Assembly: GCA_037576215.1 (NCBI GenBank)
Contig: JBANDB010000017.1
Span: forward strand, 1,736,001 to 1,800,000
From: Armillaria gallica
Lineage: Eukaryota; Basidiomycota; Agaricomycetes; Agaricales; Physalacriaceae
DNA: 64,000 nt
Direction of reading: 5' to 3'
The notes below the pieces were generated by a model. The model saw nothing but the letters and a program-made list of their open reading frames with translations. It was not told where the DNA came from and searched no databases. Of this stretch, positions 24,640-36,636 are shown in pieces. The position numbers and the translations under genes were made by a program. The first letter of the stretch is position 1, and each line of letters opens with the position of its first letter.

Positions 24640-26310
24640 TCTGCCTTCCTGAAGGTGCGTACGAAACGTATATCTCTATTCAATGGAATAGTGATTTATT
24701 CGGAGGATTATCCCTGGAGAGCGGCTTGCTATATTTAAACACTCTCTACTATGCAATCATCGTCTGGTTTTTTCTTTCCTTGATTTAGCTATGAAATATG
24801 TTACACTTATGTACCAAGGTCATTTTACGCATCAGGAAATGTCATTTTCCGAGTCCTGTGTATACAGGATTCGGTCTTTGAAACCTGAGGGTGAGTCCGG
24901 TCAGGACAGCCGGCTGCGACATTCACGTACATGGACATCGAAGCCAAGCCGCAATCGCTGTTCGACTCGACTTTGAGTCTTGCGTCAGCACCATCAACGA
25001 TCCCGACATCTCAATCTCGCTGATCGTTGCTCGCAAACTCCCTGCCGCTGTTCTTGCTGACTTTGAAGCTGAGTACGCGAAACCTTCTGATAGCATTTTC
25101 CGGTACTCAATCTGTTGTAGGCCGATAGCTTTAACGAGCGATTACAGAAATGAACCATGCCCTCTTATAAACTATGTTGTTATTTAGCTAGAACCCCCTC
25201 AAGGTTGTAGTCATTTACCCAGCATGCAATTTCCAACCATATTCACTTGGAAACGAAGGTCTCGAATGTATCATTGTGCATCAGTTCGTGGACGTATGAC
25301 GAGATCGTAGATGCTAACATGATGGCCTGCTCTTCATTGTAGCACTTTGCACACCACATACAGTCGGATTTTGTTGTCTTACCTTGTGGTCTCCTACCTC
25401 TCTCCCTTTCCCTTACCGCCACGTCAAAGTTTAGCTTTTATTCTACTCTGTGGGACGGACCACGAATCTACGTAACAGGCATATCACAACATCGCCAAAC
25501 CCTCGCCCATTCCATTTGCTGGATCCATGCCTTTTTTAATGCTTGTCAAATCTCGTGGACCGGCATCTCTCTGGATAATATCATCATTATCCACACAGCG
25601 TCGCCTTCTCCAGGCCCTCCTCAAGCATGGTTTTGTCGCTTGCACTTCTGAGGCCCTAGTGTCGTCACCATAATCAAGAACACTGCGACACGTTTAGCCT
25701 ACCCACCTGCACCTTCGCATGATCACCGATCAGGAACACTCAGGCTGGCAAGCTGTAGGACCTCGTTCAGAAAAGGATGGATCCTCCCAGTACTTCTGTT
25801 TGAGCGTGATGGTTTGGTTATTTCAATCAACATCGACGTGTTCAAATCGATAGGAATCTACAAAAACTTCTGGAGGATTCGGACTTGCCACTTACAATGG
25901 CCATCCACTTTTTCTTCCTTTTCGTTGTTGACTTTTTATTGTAGGACATTTCTCCAGTCCCGATAAGTTCTCGATTCTAGGCTGTTAGTCAATTTGAATC
26001 CCTCGTGAGAAAACTTCGTCTGCCTATGTGATGATTATGAATGTCAGTCTGCGTGTCTCTGCTTCCTCGACGATTTCCTACGAATTTGGCTCGAGTCTAG
26101 TGTATATACTAGGCGCTACACAACTTGACTCATTCTGCATCTCTGTCAGGCGGCCACAATGGTTGCATCAGTTGCTAGAAAATAATGGTGTGGAAGGGAC
26201 CAAGAGATTTGCGCAAATCGTCTTGATAGGTTTCGCAGCGAGAGGGAGCTACACGGTATTCGTCGCAATGTCACCACTGTGAAAATGGAATCGGGGCAGA
26301 TGCGTCGGAG
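24640..26310 (+). repeat. Duplicated block A, copy 2
   Basis: Partner of 13130-13770. The aligned parts are about 24640-24848 and 25905-26310. The roughly 1055 bp between them have no counterpart in copy 1, so either copy 2 gained an insertion or copy 1 lost it. No terminal inverted repeats or clear target duplication are seen at the junctions. No intact coding frame. Confidence 0.7.
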
Positions 26311-27069
26311 AGACTAAGGGGAGAGTTTCAATGCCTCGGCTTTGGATACAAGGAAGTAAACCATTCTTGAGCGACCCTTTATTCAAAGCTAAGAGATATG
26401 GAAGATGGACTCACATTAAGTGGTGAGAGTGCCATTATTTAACGGAAGCGACCTACGCGCAGAGTGAACGGCGTGATATTCAAGCGGTTCACCGTTGCTT
26501 GAACGACGAACGTCTCTTCGGACCGATTCCCCGATAAAATGTCACAAGCACGTGCCTGTGTCACGGTTCCGCCGGCATGGCAAACGGCACACGGGTCACT
26601 GTGCTACCACCACAACGGTCAATTCATAAACTGCATCCAGGGTGCTGATATCATCGCCATGCTCCTTGTGGAGGACGCTCTCATCTACCACTAGCACATC
26701 GAGACATGTTTGACAAACTCTGGTCACGGTCTCATCATCGTTCTGAAGTGCCAGCAGTGACCAGTCTACTCAAGCGACTACGACCACCAAGAGCGCGATG
26801 CATGAAGAAGGGAATCCTTGCTATCGGTGCATCACATAAAGTCCGCAGCGAATTGACAATCACTGACACACGTTACTCTAGGACTGTCCAGCCTCATCTA
26901 CAGCAGCGGCTGCCCGACCTCCATCGAGTACTACCGCGGCGTCTGCGTTATACTCTGTCTCTTCCACGCCCACCAGGTCGACAAGCACGCCTACTCCCAC
27001 GTCGATTTTGCCGATTTTCGCACCACAGTGGCGTATTTCATCAAGTTGAGTGGCGTAATATACCTTCGG
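26311..27069. other. Spacer between blocks A and B, copy 2
   Basis: No supported gene. An open frame at 26706-27122 has an Arg/Pro-rich, biased composition typical of a shadow frame, and I find no motif in any frame. Confidence 0.4.
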
Positions 27070-28880
27070 ATGAGGGTGTGGTTCCCGATGGCAGGGATGG
27101 AGACTCCCGGACAAGTGCATGAGCATCTGCGTGTGCTATTTGGGCTGCAGGGGGAGGCGAAGAAGACGGCACACCATGTCATACACCAAGCGTGTGTTGA
27201 AGTTCATCACCTTGTCCGGGGCTTCGATCCGGACGTCGGCTTCGCGGAAGATCCGCTGAGGTGGGGCGAGGCGGCGGCAAAGGTCGTTGTGCTGCTCGTT
27301 GACCTAATGGGCGAGACGGCTCTGACAGTGGTCCCGCCCGCCCAAACGCAGACAATGTTAAAACCGGATGGCTTATCGGACGATTATGCTTCGACGGAGC
27401 ATTACGAGTTTGCTCGTGAGTCTTCTCGGTATCTTCGGTGTCTCTCTGGACTAACCTTGCGCCAGTCTCGGAAGAAAGCTTCTAGGCCGTTCTTTGACCT
27501 GGACCGAAACGATATGAAAATCTGCCAAGGCTAAGTTGGACTTCTTTTCTTACAATTCTGACGCTGTACGCGTATGTAACGATTACGGATGATATCCATT
27601 TTAATATCTTGTAGCACTATTACTTCCACTGTTATCATGATTTCTTTGCTCATCGCGCTACGCTTAGGTCCATGCCTCAGGATTTAATAATGTTTCTGCT
27701 CTCAAGATCTCGTCTTTGGGCAACCGAAGAACCAACGGCAAATGCTTATCACAGCGCCGAATCTCTATAGCACAGCGGGATCACGTACACAAGTCATTGA
27801 GTTTATAAAGTTCATAACGGTGGCTCCATCGTAGCTTCGCGTCCGCCTACAACGGATCAAGATAGTCTGTTCGTAAGCAGAGTGGGTTGTGCCGGGGGAA
27901 CAAAACGGTGGGCGGTATCTATGCCTTTCTCCTCACCATTTTTCTTTAGGAAATTCAGGCTCAGCGGAATATTGGACTACCACCGCACACATTTTTTTGG
28001 GCCGGAATTTGACCGTTCTTCTCCTGTCTACAGCTTGCCTAGACTGCCGCAGTCAAAGGTTAGGCGTTGGGACAAGTGCTTACAAGATTGTAGTCAAGTG
28101 CCAAATTCGAAATCAGCAGGGAAAAGACAGAAAGGAGAACAGCGTTGGTAATCCCCGTAATTGTGTGTCTACAAGGCTCTTGTTATTTTACGGTAAGAGG
28201 TATGTCCTTCATGACAGTGGAGGCTGTCGTACTCGGGAAGACACGCATCGATAGAGATATAAACTATCCAGAGGAAATTATCGCAACTTTTTTATATACT
28301 ACACAGGCTCATTTCTTTGACCATGGAATCCTTTGGGGCTGAGAACGCTATTCGACGAGGCTGGAATAACGGTTACGATAACACCGTAAAATATTCGGAC
28401 AACTCCAAGATGACGCACCCTCCCCCTAATCCCAACCTCCACGACGAAATTACTAACAGAATACGGTTGCAGCTCGACATCAACGAGGAACCATTCAGTC
28501 ACCCTCTTCAACGACGTATATTTCCAACGGCGCGTCGGCACATGATAGAAGTGCGCGATCACGTGGTCGGATTCGCCAACTTTTCTCTGATGATGGCGAC
28601 GGCGCTATAGCTGCTCCGGTCAAACACGGCCTGATGCCAGCTAGTTTATGATAGGTCTTTGAAGCCAAAGAGAGATATCAGAATCGAGCACTGCCAGGAG
28701 CTTTTCCAAATGGATCTACTTATCATCTTACCAACGACGATTCTTACCCTCGATAATAGAGCTCGCCGATTGGTGGCCCCAGAGTTCGACAATGGCTCAT
28801 TCTCATTATTTGGAGGATGTACATCCAGGGATTTTGATCTCGATTCAGACCTTCCTTGAGACCTTCAATGAGAGATCGTC
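27070..28880 (+). repeat. Duplicated block B, copy 2 (MITE-free)
   Basis: Inverted partner of 13860-15780. It retains a 395-bp stretch (27143-27538) absent from copy 1, and a single TA at 28546-28547 where copy 1 holds the 370-bp MITE. Frames on the plus strand (for example 28659-28859, FDNGSFSLFGG) and the matching minus frames of copy 1 (FDNGSFSLDGG near 13950) share short peptides. The ancestor may have been coding, but both copies are now broken. Confidence 0.72.
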
Positions 28881-31010
28881 CAGGGACAGGCCTGAGGTTA
28901 CAAGATAGGTTCGACGTTCTTACCAGAGACACCGTGGGAGACTCGTTTAATGTAAAGGGCAGACACTGGGAGAAGAGACATCAGAGAATAAACGATTGTC
29001 CCAATGTACGAGTCGATCCGTCCACATCAGAACGTGATCTAGTATAGCAAGCCCCAACCAACGTGGTGCCAACCTGGAGGTGTCCCTACATCAACTATGA
29101 TCTAGAGCAAAACCACAGAGTTCGACCTATGTTCCGTAATTTACAGAATCTAGCATCAATCTCCTTCGCTCCAATATCAGGGCCGAGATTAGAATATCGT
29201 CAAACAATTCCTGTCCCTCGGGCGTCACCTCCAACTGAGCCAGGCTTCGGCCTCTACGGGGCGTGAATTTCGCATATAAGACTTTTGGAGCTCTTGAAGT
29301 GCGAGATGAGGATGTACACTAAGAACAAAATGGTTGCTGATAGAACGAGGAGAGGGAAGGAGACTTGCTTACGACTTTGGTATTTTCAGAGAGGTCCCAT
29401 TCTATATTCTGCGAAGGATAAATATTAATTAATGTATCTAAGAGAAAATGAGTATCAAGCATACTTGGGAACCGAGGATCCACTCTTGGTGGTTATTATA
29501 GAATGCCTATCTGACGATGAGAAAAGTTGCCGAAAAACGAATACACAACGGTCTCCGAACCTGACGATCCTTCCAACTAATATTCCTCCCAAGATGCATC
29601 GACTTGCATATTTTCATAGCGTCTTTGATGTGATATTGCCCACCTCGAATATAAACCGACTCGGGAAGCTTCGAGTCGCCCATCCTATCGTATTCGTTAA
29701 TCATAATAATACCAGAACAAATAAGACACTCACTCGAAGTCTGCTACGAGCTCGTCGTGCTCGGTTCCCCCGCATCTGATTGCTATGGAAGCAATTGTCG
29801 GATGGTTATCAAAAAAAAACTGCACTCGCACTCACTGGTTATATACGAGCTGGGTATAAAACAGTTTGAGCCAGTCGAAATGTGGTACCGAGGACGTAAG
29901 TCGGGAGGGACGAGGACCATCGTATTGAGAGTGTGGGCGAAAAGAATATGCGACAGGTTCAGTAAGTCGTGATACTGCATTGTAGCTGTAACTATGAGGA
30001 TTCCGAGAGAAAAGGGGAGGACTAAGGGACTGACAGTGGTGGCTCTATGGAAGGAATAAAGTTCTCAGCCATTGTGGGAATGAGCTGTACATCACCAGCG
30101 GATGTAGTAACGAGGTTTTCTGCATGTCTACGACGATATTCTAGCCTGGCGAGCCGTCTTTATCGCACGCGCCGAATCCCGATGTTGAGCTTGCACTCAT
30201 GTTCCCGGCACCTAGGGACGCCATGGCGAGTCGTACCGCACTGCTAGTATTAAAGAATAACTCTCGCGCCCTGCGGAATGACTTAGTCGGAAAACCCGGA
30301 GGCTACTCATTCAACTCTGAGCTCCCTCAGTCATACTTAATCGCCTTCCGCTCTCTTTCCAGTGGTCCTCTTGGGCCCAGTCCCATTTTTCTGCAGGAAC
30401 TATGTGAAAGTTCTCTAGCAGCTCTTGACTGTAATTGCCTACAAACTTCACTTTCTGTTTTCGATGACGCTCGAAACCAACGATTCACAAGGATACGTTG
30501 AAGAAGTTAAATGTGGACTTCCGCTCTCCGAGTCCCGACACTCACGAAAACAGCTTAGCAGCAAGTGCCAAATATAAATTGACATCGCTGTACTCAGACT
30601 AGCATCTCATCGGACCGAGCACCATGTATTTCCAGTTTTTGTCTTTGTCTCACCAACCCAGGCAACCCATTTTTCGCCAGAGCAACTCCATCACGGTGAC
30701 CGTGAATCCGCAGAGAAAGTTAAATGAACGGGTCGGCAAGAGCACTGCTAGCGTTTCGCTAGAATGTCGCGGTCCGACGTTCACCGAAATTTCATCCTCC
30801 GCAATCTCTTCCACTTCATGATGGTGGTGTAGCATCATCAGCAGCGAACCAATGAGGTCATAAGAACATAGTTAATGTTGGCGGAATTATGTATACCCTG
30901 ACAATTAATACAACATTACGTGCGTTCTTCCAAAGTTCCGTTCAGACATTTTGAACTCTCTTTCGTAGGATTGCAAATATACAAATAGACATCGGAAAAT
31001 GCCTTTATAC
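28881..31010. other. No supported gene
   Basis: Open frames up to 115 codons (29432-29779) occur without motifs or splice continuity. A 17-bp sequence at about 30142-30158 recurs inverted near 33903-33919 (GGCTCGCCAGGCTAGA), hinting at another old repeat. Confidence 0.4.
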
Positions 31011-31014
31011 AGGA

Positions 31015-31485
31015 ATTCGCCGACACAAGTCACACCGGGAATCCAGAAATTTAGGGCGTCCTGAATATAGTCCCTGTATATTAGATTCCAATATAAAATA
31101 AATTTTTACCTGTATTCGTTCCGAAAACAGAGGTTCTAGCGTGCACACAATGAATTCCCAAATAGATAAAATAAAATGTATTATAAGTGTCAAATATATT
31201 ATAACTGGAACCAAAAGTTCCGGGAGACCCGTTGCCATCCCCGAAAACTTCTATTCAGATATTAAACTCGGCGATGGTGGAACCGAAGATGTAAGCATTA
31301 TCGGAATACTTCCCTGAACTATCCGCTTCGGTGTCGATATCAGGCACCCCCGAACGTTTGTTTTGGGTGTCGATTTCACACCCTGTCCGAAACCATTGAT
31401 TCCGGACTGCCCGGTTTCCAGCCGAAGCTGAGCTTAGGCTGAACGTCCGCTGAGCTTCAGCCAACGTTTAGCTGAACGGGAGCTG
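31015..31485 (-). repeat. Dispersed repeat C, copy 1 (inverted partner of 57 kb)
   Basis: This begins TCACACCGGGAATCCAGAAA and ends in GCTGAGC-rich sequence. Its reverse complement matches 56950-57405. Shared marks are CCGGGAGACCCGTT, TGTAAGCATTATCGGA, GTCCGAAACCATTGATT and CGGTTTCYAGCCGAAGCTGA. It is non-coding and could be a solo LTR or a MITE-like unit, but no clean terminal inverted repeats or target duplications were found. Confidence 0.7.
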
Positions 31486-31630
31486 GAAAACTCAACTTAT
31501 AAATACAGAGTAAGTCACATTACATTTTACTACAAGAAAGAATGCGCATAGGTAGATATACTCAAGTCGATGAAAAAATATATGAAGGGCAAAAGTAAAT
31601 TGGATACTACAATTTTTTATTCTCGAAGAG

Positions 31631-32062
31631 TCAGGTGAAAGTGCTTCAAGATATTAGTGGAATCGACGAGTCGAAGAGGAAAGGAAAACGTACAATTTGC
31701 CGATAAAATGAATCTGACCTTGATCACGTCGTCGGATGTTTCTAGTAGTAGGAATATACTCTGCTGCACTGGGAATCGTGTAGTGCAGGACACCGAGTAA
31801 TCGGCCGTATCTATTGTAAATCTTCGCCGCATTACGCGAGGAACCATCGATGATTAAGTCACTGTGAAAGAATCAGTAAAAGTACAATTGGCGGTACGGA
31901 AACGTACACAACGATGCAATAGACACGGAAATAACCTCGAGCGTTCCAGCGTATGTCGCCAATACAACATTGTAAGGCGGTGTAAAGATCCCGGGATTCA
32001 TCCTCCAAGTATATCTCAAATGAGGACTCTATTCTCCCTGTGACGTATATCTTAATCTCCAT
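31631..32062 (-). CDS. Small conserved protein, paralogue of the 56360 gene
   Basis: Three exons on the minus strand, 32062-31908, 31861-31694 and 31643-31631 (155, 168 and 13 nt), give a 111-residue product. The gene at 56360-56791 has exactly the same exon lengths and splice phases. Both introns start GTACGT here, and the second exon encodes the shared core AKIYNRYGRLLGVLHY then PSAAEYIP. The ATG directly follows a CATAG acceptor-like site, as in the paralogue, so the true protein probably has an upstream exon ending near 32188 (DRRCVYLCDSST). I recognise no domain. Conserved structure and mostly conservative replacements suggest it was or is functional. Confidence 0.65.
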
Positions 32063-32349
32063 CTATGAATGCAAATCAGGACACTGGATAAAGGATGCTC
32101 TGAAATCCTCACATCTGTAGCTGAAGGAGTAAAAGATAGCAGCAAAAGAAAGACAAGGATTTTTGACAGTAGCAGAGCAAAGGTAACAGTTGATGAGTCG
32201 CAAAGATAAACACAACGCCGATCGAACGTCGCGTTCCCGCTCCCACGCTTGATGTTTCTTCTCTCTATAATGTCGCGTAGGCCCCTGCACGCTCAAACAC
32301 ATCGAATCAAGCACGCACCAATCAAGCCATAGCCTTCGCACAGCGAGCT

Positions 32350-34923
32350 ACTAATTCTTCGTTGACATTGGAGGCAGGTAAGCTGTCCTACAGCTGCTCT
32401 TGATTCGCTTGTTAACCGTCTCTCCTTCCAGCCTTACCTGTAAAGGGTGAAAGGTATATTAACTGCACGATCATCTGGTCGCTAGGCCCGCTTCAAATCG
32501 TATCATTTCAATGACGCGCGTAGAAGTACATGTTCTACGGTATGCTTCGATTCTGAAAGCTAAAGCTTTCTTCCCCGGCTGGTAGAATACGTCGACGGCG
32601 CAACCACAGTGGAGATTTCAACAGAGTATCGTGCCCAGGTATGTAGCCCGTGTCATACTACCATTATACCAGCTCACATTGTTTAGTGTAATGGGACTCT
32701 GCTCCGACTACTAGAAATATGCGGCCATGTCCGTTCTAAAGGCAAGCAAACTTTCGTTCTGAGTACAGGCACATCGCTGACCTGGTTCATTGGCAGCCTA
32801 TCTCAATGTTGATAGTATTGATGCCCTTGCCTACGGGGTACGTAGTCGACATGATATTGTCTTTTCCCAGCCTGACGCTGTCTTTATTGGGTAGGATTCT
32901 GTCAAGCAACAAGATCAGCCTAGTGCTTTCGAGGCTATATCCTCAGGTATGCGAGCCTGGTTCCCCACCATTGTATGAGCTAACGCACTGCTTGGCTGGC
33001 TGGATTTTCAAGATATATTGACGACGATGAGCCTAATACTTTCTTTCTGCCTGGATAGTGCTCCGCAAAAGTGGTCAAGCTTATACCTACTATGGAGATG
33101 AACCGCTCATCAGAGCAATGAGGCTTGCACCCCAGAGAGTACACCCTCAAGCGCATTGGCTACCATCGTAACTATGCGATTAAATAGCTCAGAGATGCGA
33201 GTGCCGGTGCCCGTCACCACTCATAACGCCCCGTAGTGGTCGATGTTACCGGCGCTCGACTACTAGCGTTACGAAGTGAACGGGTATGCGCCATTCAAAG
33301 GTGCGATGCTCCATGGGTAGATGTGAACAAGGCCTTTCATTGCTGGTGTAAGAGACACTGCATTCACTGTCTTCTTATACGACGACTACATTGACTCCCT
33401 TCCTATGTCATTCACGACTGAAGACGCCATCATCTCTTCTGTCTTGCGCGCCCTTGGCGCCCTGCAAAGCCTGGCGATTCACTCGTCGTGTCCCTCGATC
33501 CCAATGACAATAATTCGTATCGCAAATAAGCGGGTTCTGTTCAGTACGGCTCCATGGACGTCGTTGCGCTCTCGTCACGTACGAGAACCCATTTGGCACA
33601 ACACGATCGTTGCATCGGGCACTAGACTATTATCCTCGCAGTCTGTGCTATGCCACAGTACAATTCCCCGCTCTCGAAAGGGTCAAGACGTCGTACGGCT
33701 CTGCCCTGTACAAATATACAAATATTCTTTTCATTGTCTTCAATGTATCCTGGAAGCTAGGGCTCCGGGTGTACAAGTTCCTAGGCAGCAACATATCGAG
33801 AGTGGGCTTCATCTGCAGTGGTAGACTTGGCGAAGGCCGACATTGCTCATAAAGTGGTTGTAAGGAACCCATCCACGAGTGCCGTTGAGTATCTATAAAG
33901 CCGGCTCGCCAGGCTAGACAATCTTTTCAACTTCGGTGAGAATCACGTGTCAGTAGGCGCGCTTCACACTGACGTCCACAACGGCTAGCTCGCCTCCCAT
34001 TGTCAAGGTCCTTTTCTTCGATGCTCAAGGCGACTTCGCCAGATCCTGGGAGCGGGACTTTAGTACAGCTTCCGAGCTCAACTCAATGTCGACCTCAAAC
34101 CTCTTCGTCGACACCCATCGTATTACGAGACTTGAAGGTAATTTACCGTACGCTACCCTGGAATTTTATTGATCATTATGAAGAGAACCCGAATACATCC
34201 AGCTCACGCTGCTTGGAGCGCTACGTTTCATCACAGCCCTCGTTCTCATCGACCCGCATGGAGAGTCAATGGGTCCATCTGCAGCGTGGCCGTTTGGAAG
34301 ACGTGAAGAGGTGTGTCTTCCTCCTCCCTTATAAAGCTTGTGCGTCGTATTCAACTGCCGGTCGCGAACCAGCCCAGCCCAGCCAATACTCTCCAGCCCC
34401 GCTTTTCTCTCGTCCATCAAGACGTCCCCAGAAGAGTGGAAACAGAGTCTCACGGCCATCAACCCAAAACCCAACACAGCCGCGGCGCCTATCCACTGTA
34501 GCGTAAGCCACCGCGCTATCCTGCGACCCAAATCTCACTACTTCTCCTCGCAGCTCTTCATTCCCGCTCTTCAGATCTTCGCCATCTCTGACAACATTCC
34601 GTTTCACGTCCAGTTGATGGCACCACTTGCGTCTTGAGCCGATGTGAATAGACCAGACAAATATAGCAATAGCCTAATAATAATTATTTATTTAATTATT
34701 TAATCAGGCGATCTCGGAGGAGAAAGCAGGGGAGTACGTGCAGCTGGAACGGGGATGGCCTGCTGGAAATGAACGGCAGATTCACGCAACCTGTATCCTC
34801 ATAGCACGCAGACAGACACATATACCGCGATTGTTCTAAGCATGGTTGGGCATTGGTGATGGAAGGATAACATTCATATTCATTGTACGAGCCTTGATGG
34901 CTACAGCACATATATTTCCCGTG
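32350..34923. other. No supported gene
   Basis: Frames of 70-170 codons exist on the plus strand (33405-33824, 34000-34506), but no domain, promoter or convincing intron chain is visible. An AT-rich stretch lies at 34675-34705. A protein-like run (VKVLFFDAQGDFARSWE) occurs near 34010 in one frame but breaks soon after; I do not name it. Confidence 0.4.
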
Positions 34924-36136
34924 TCAGGGGTGTGTACGCGGCCGTTTTAACGGGACCATGTACCGGCTGCCAACATCTAACCCTCTACATTATTTCACAC
35001 TCATAGCTGTTTACAATGTCATGAGCAGTGTTATTGATGACCACCAGAGCAATACATACCTCTGTGAGGAATAGAAGAACCAGTAGTAGGTTCCTGTGCA
35101 ATGTTCACTGTCTTCTTCTTGACTGTGATCATTCGAGGAACAGGCCGAGAGGAAACAGCCTCTTGTATAGCTGTCACCGTCCTCTTCGCTGCGTTGGTAC
35201 GGACTTTCTCCGCCTTCTTCTTGCAAAGACGCTGAGCGATCTGCGCAAGCGGCCAATGGTCAACGTAGCTCTCAAGAGGGTCTGCAAATTCTCGCAGCAT
35301 CTAATCCTAACTTAGTAATAGCGACAAATGGGGACTTAGATGCATGTACTTGCCTCGCGTTTGAATGCTTTCCATGCAGCTGGGCTCTCTTCTACCGGGA
35401 GATTTTAACCATGAATAGGAACAAGTAACGGTGTTTGCTTACCTACTTGAGTCTTCCAGCATACGTCGCTTCGCATATGCTTGGGGAAAATCTTTTCCAC
35501 ATGTTTCTGTGTTAAGTGGGTGAGAAGATTTGAGCTAAGAAGTAGCAGAAGACATACAACAAGACGTTCATAGGAATCATCACTCCAGTTCAGCTCGGCG
35601 CCCAACTGCTTTAATCCCAAAGACCCAATTCCCTTTGGCTGGGGAATCAGGAGCCTTTCAACGGTCGCTCGAGGTGGCTGCTTGACGACATGCTCATTCC
35701 GTACTTCCTCACTATCTTCGCTATCTTCGTCTTCGTCGTTGTCTTCTTCGTCCTCGTCCTCTTCTTCATCTTCGCCCTCTTCATCCCAGTTGTCCGTAGA
35801 TCCAGGTGTAGGCGGTGGTGGCGTGGTTATTTGTCATTTTTTGCCCTTGTCTATACGTGGCGGCGAGGGAGAGGGAGGGGGTGCAGGGGTGGCAGGGCGG
35901 CTATGTGCTGGCAAGCCCGAGCGATCGCGCATCGTCTCGGTCAGATAGGGTATGAATCTAGCTTTCGTGCACCGTAAAGTCTTGGCCAATGGCTTGAGAT
36001 CGCGAGGTAAAGGTTCCAGAGCCCACGCCGTTGGTATCTGTGGGACGATGATGTCTGTAGCAGCTAACGGAACAACGAGAGGAGGAGGGGGAGCAACATC
36101 GGGAGCATAGAACGTGACAGGCTTGGTTGATTCCAT
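34924..36136 (-). pseudogene. Acidic-tract protein gene with one in-frame TGA
   Basis: The minus-strand frame from the ATG at 36136 (MESTKPVTFYAPDVAPPPP) runs through a Pro-rich region, meets TGA at 35836-35834 (after RIDKGKK), then continues open into a strongly acidic tract of Asp/Glu and on to GLKQLGAELNWSDDSYERLV. Introns at about 35557-35507 and below join to KHVEKIFPKHMRSDVCWKTQ, SPAAWKAFKRE, and a basic C-terminal part (PLESYVDHWPLAQIAQR, then many Lys), ending near 34924. The TGA could be a nonsense mutation or lie in an unrecognised intron. Family unknown. Location beside transposon companion genes suggests a mobile-element or captured gene. Confidence 0.5.
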
Positions 36137-36339
36137 AGTGTCGACGGTGCAATTGAGTGCGATTTATGTTGTGACCATATAAATAACAGGACTTGTCGAC
36201 TTCCAAAAACGGATGCATGACAATAGTGAGGACCCTCGTGTATGCACAAAACAAATGCAGCCTCTAGGATAACAATTGGAAAACATTAGAGAAACCTTTC
36301 GCTGAGTCAACTTTTGCACGGAATAATAATGATGGTGCA

Positions 36340-36625
36340 TGGTTGAGGCCTGCATACGCTGGCAACAGCTGCAGAAAGATCCAAACAATTAAGCCTGCCC
36401 CACCGTCAAAACAAAAAATATAGCGACTGGTGTGAACTCAGGAGATAGAGAAGATGGCTCCATCTTTGATAACAATGGTGTGTGGCCGAGGTATGCATAC
36501 GCTGGCAACAGTTGCAGCAAGATCCAAACAATTGTGCTTATTTCACCGTTAAAACAAAAGAATATAGCGACTGATGTGAACTTAAAGAGATCAAGAGATG
36601 GTTCCGTCTTGCTATACTCCCTAGC
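36340..36625 (+). repeat. 143-bp tandem duplication upstream of the WD40 gene
   Basis: Two head-to-tail copies share GCATACGCTGGCAACAG (36352 and 36495), AGATCCAAACAATT, CACCGTYAAAACAAAA, TATAGCGACTG and GATGGYTCCRTC (36453 and 36597). The copies are 143-144 bp apart and the second ends immediately before the ATG at 36637. The TACGCTGGCAA core also occurs in the palindrome cluster at 47.4 kb. Confidence 0.8.
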
Positions 36626-36636
36626 TCGCACACATA

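Noticed and set aside
27028..27534. 168-codon plus-strand frame as a gene
   Set aside because: It crosses the border between spacer and block B, is not preserved in the other copy of block B, and shows no domain.
31015..31485. Repeat C as an LTR of a retrotransposon
   Set aside because: No TG...CA ends, primer-binding site, polypurine tract or gag/pol sequence found at either copy; kept only as a dispersed repeat.
33903..33919. 17-bp inverted match to 30142-30158
   Set aside because: The similarity fades within about 10 bp on each side, so it may be a trace of an old repeat but is too short to annotate.
35682..35977. Plus-strand frames with long Ser runs or a hydrophobic Val/Phe/Leu run near 35.7 kb
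   Set aside because: Both are antisense shadows of the acidic (Asp/Glu) tract of the minus-strand gene; the hydrophobicity is a codon artefact, not a membrane segment.
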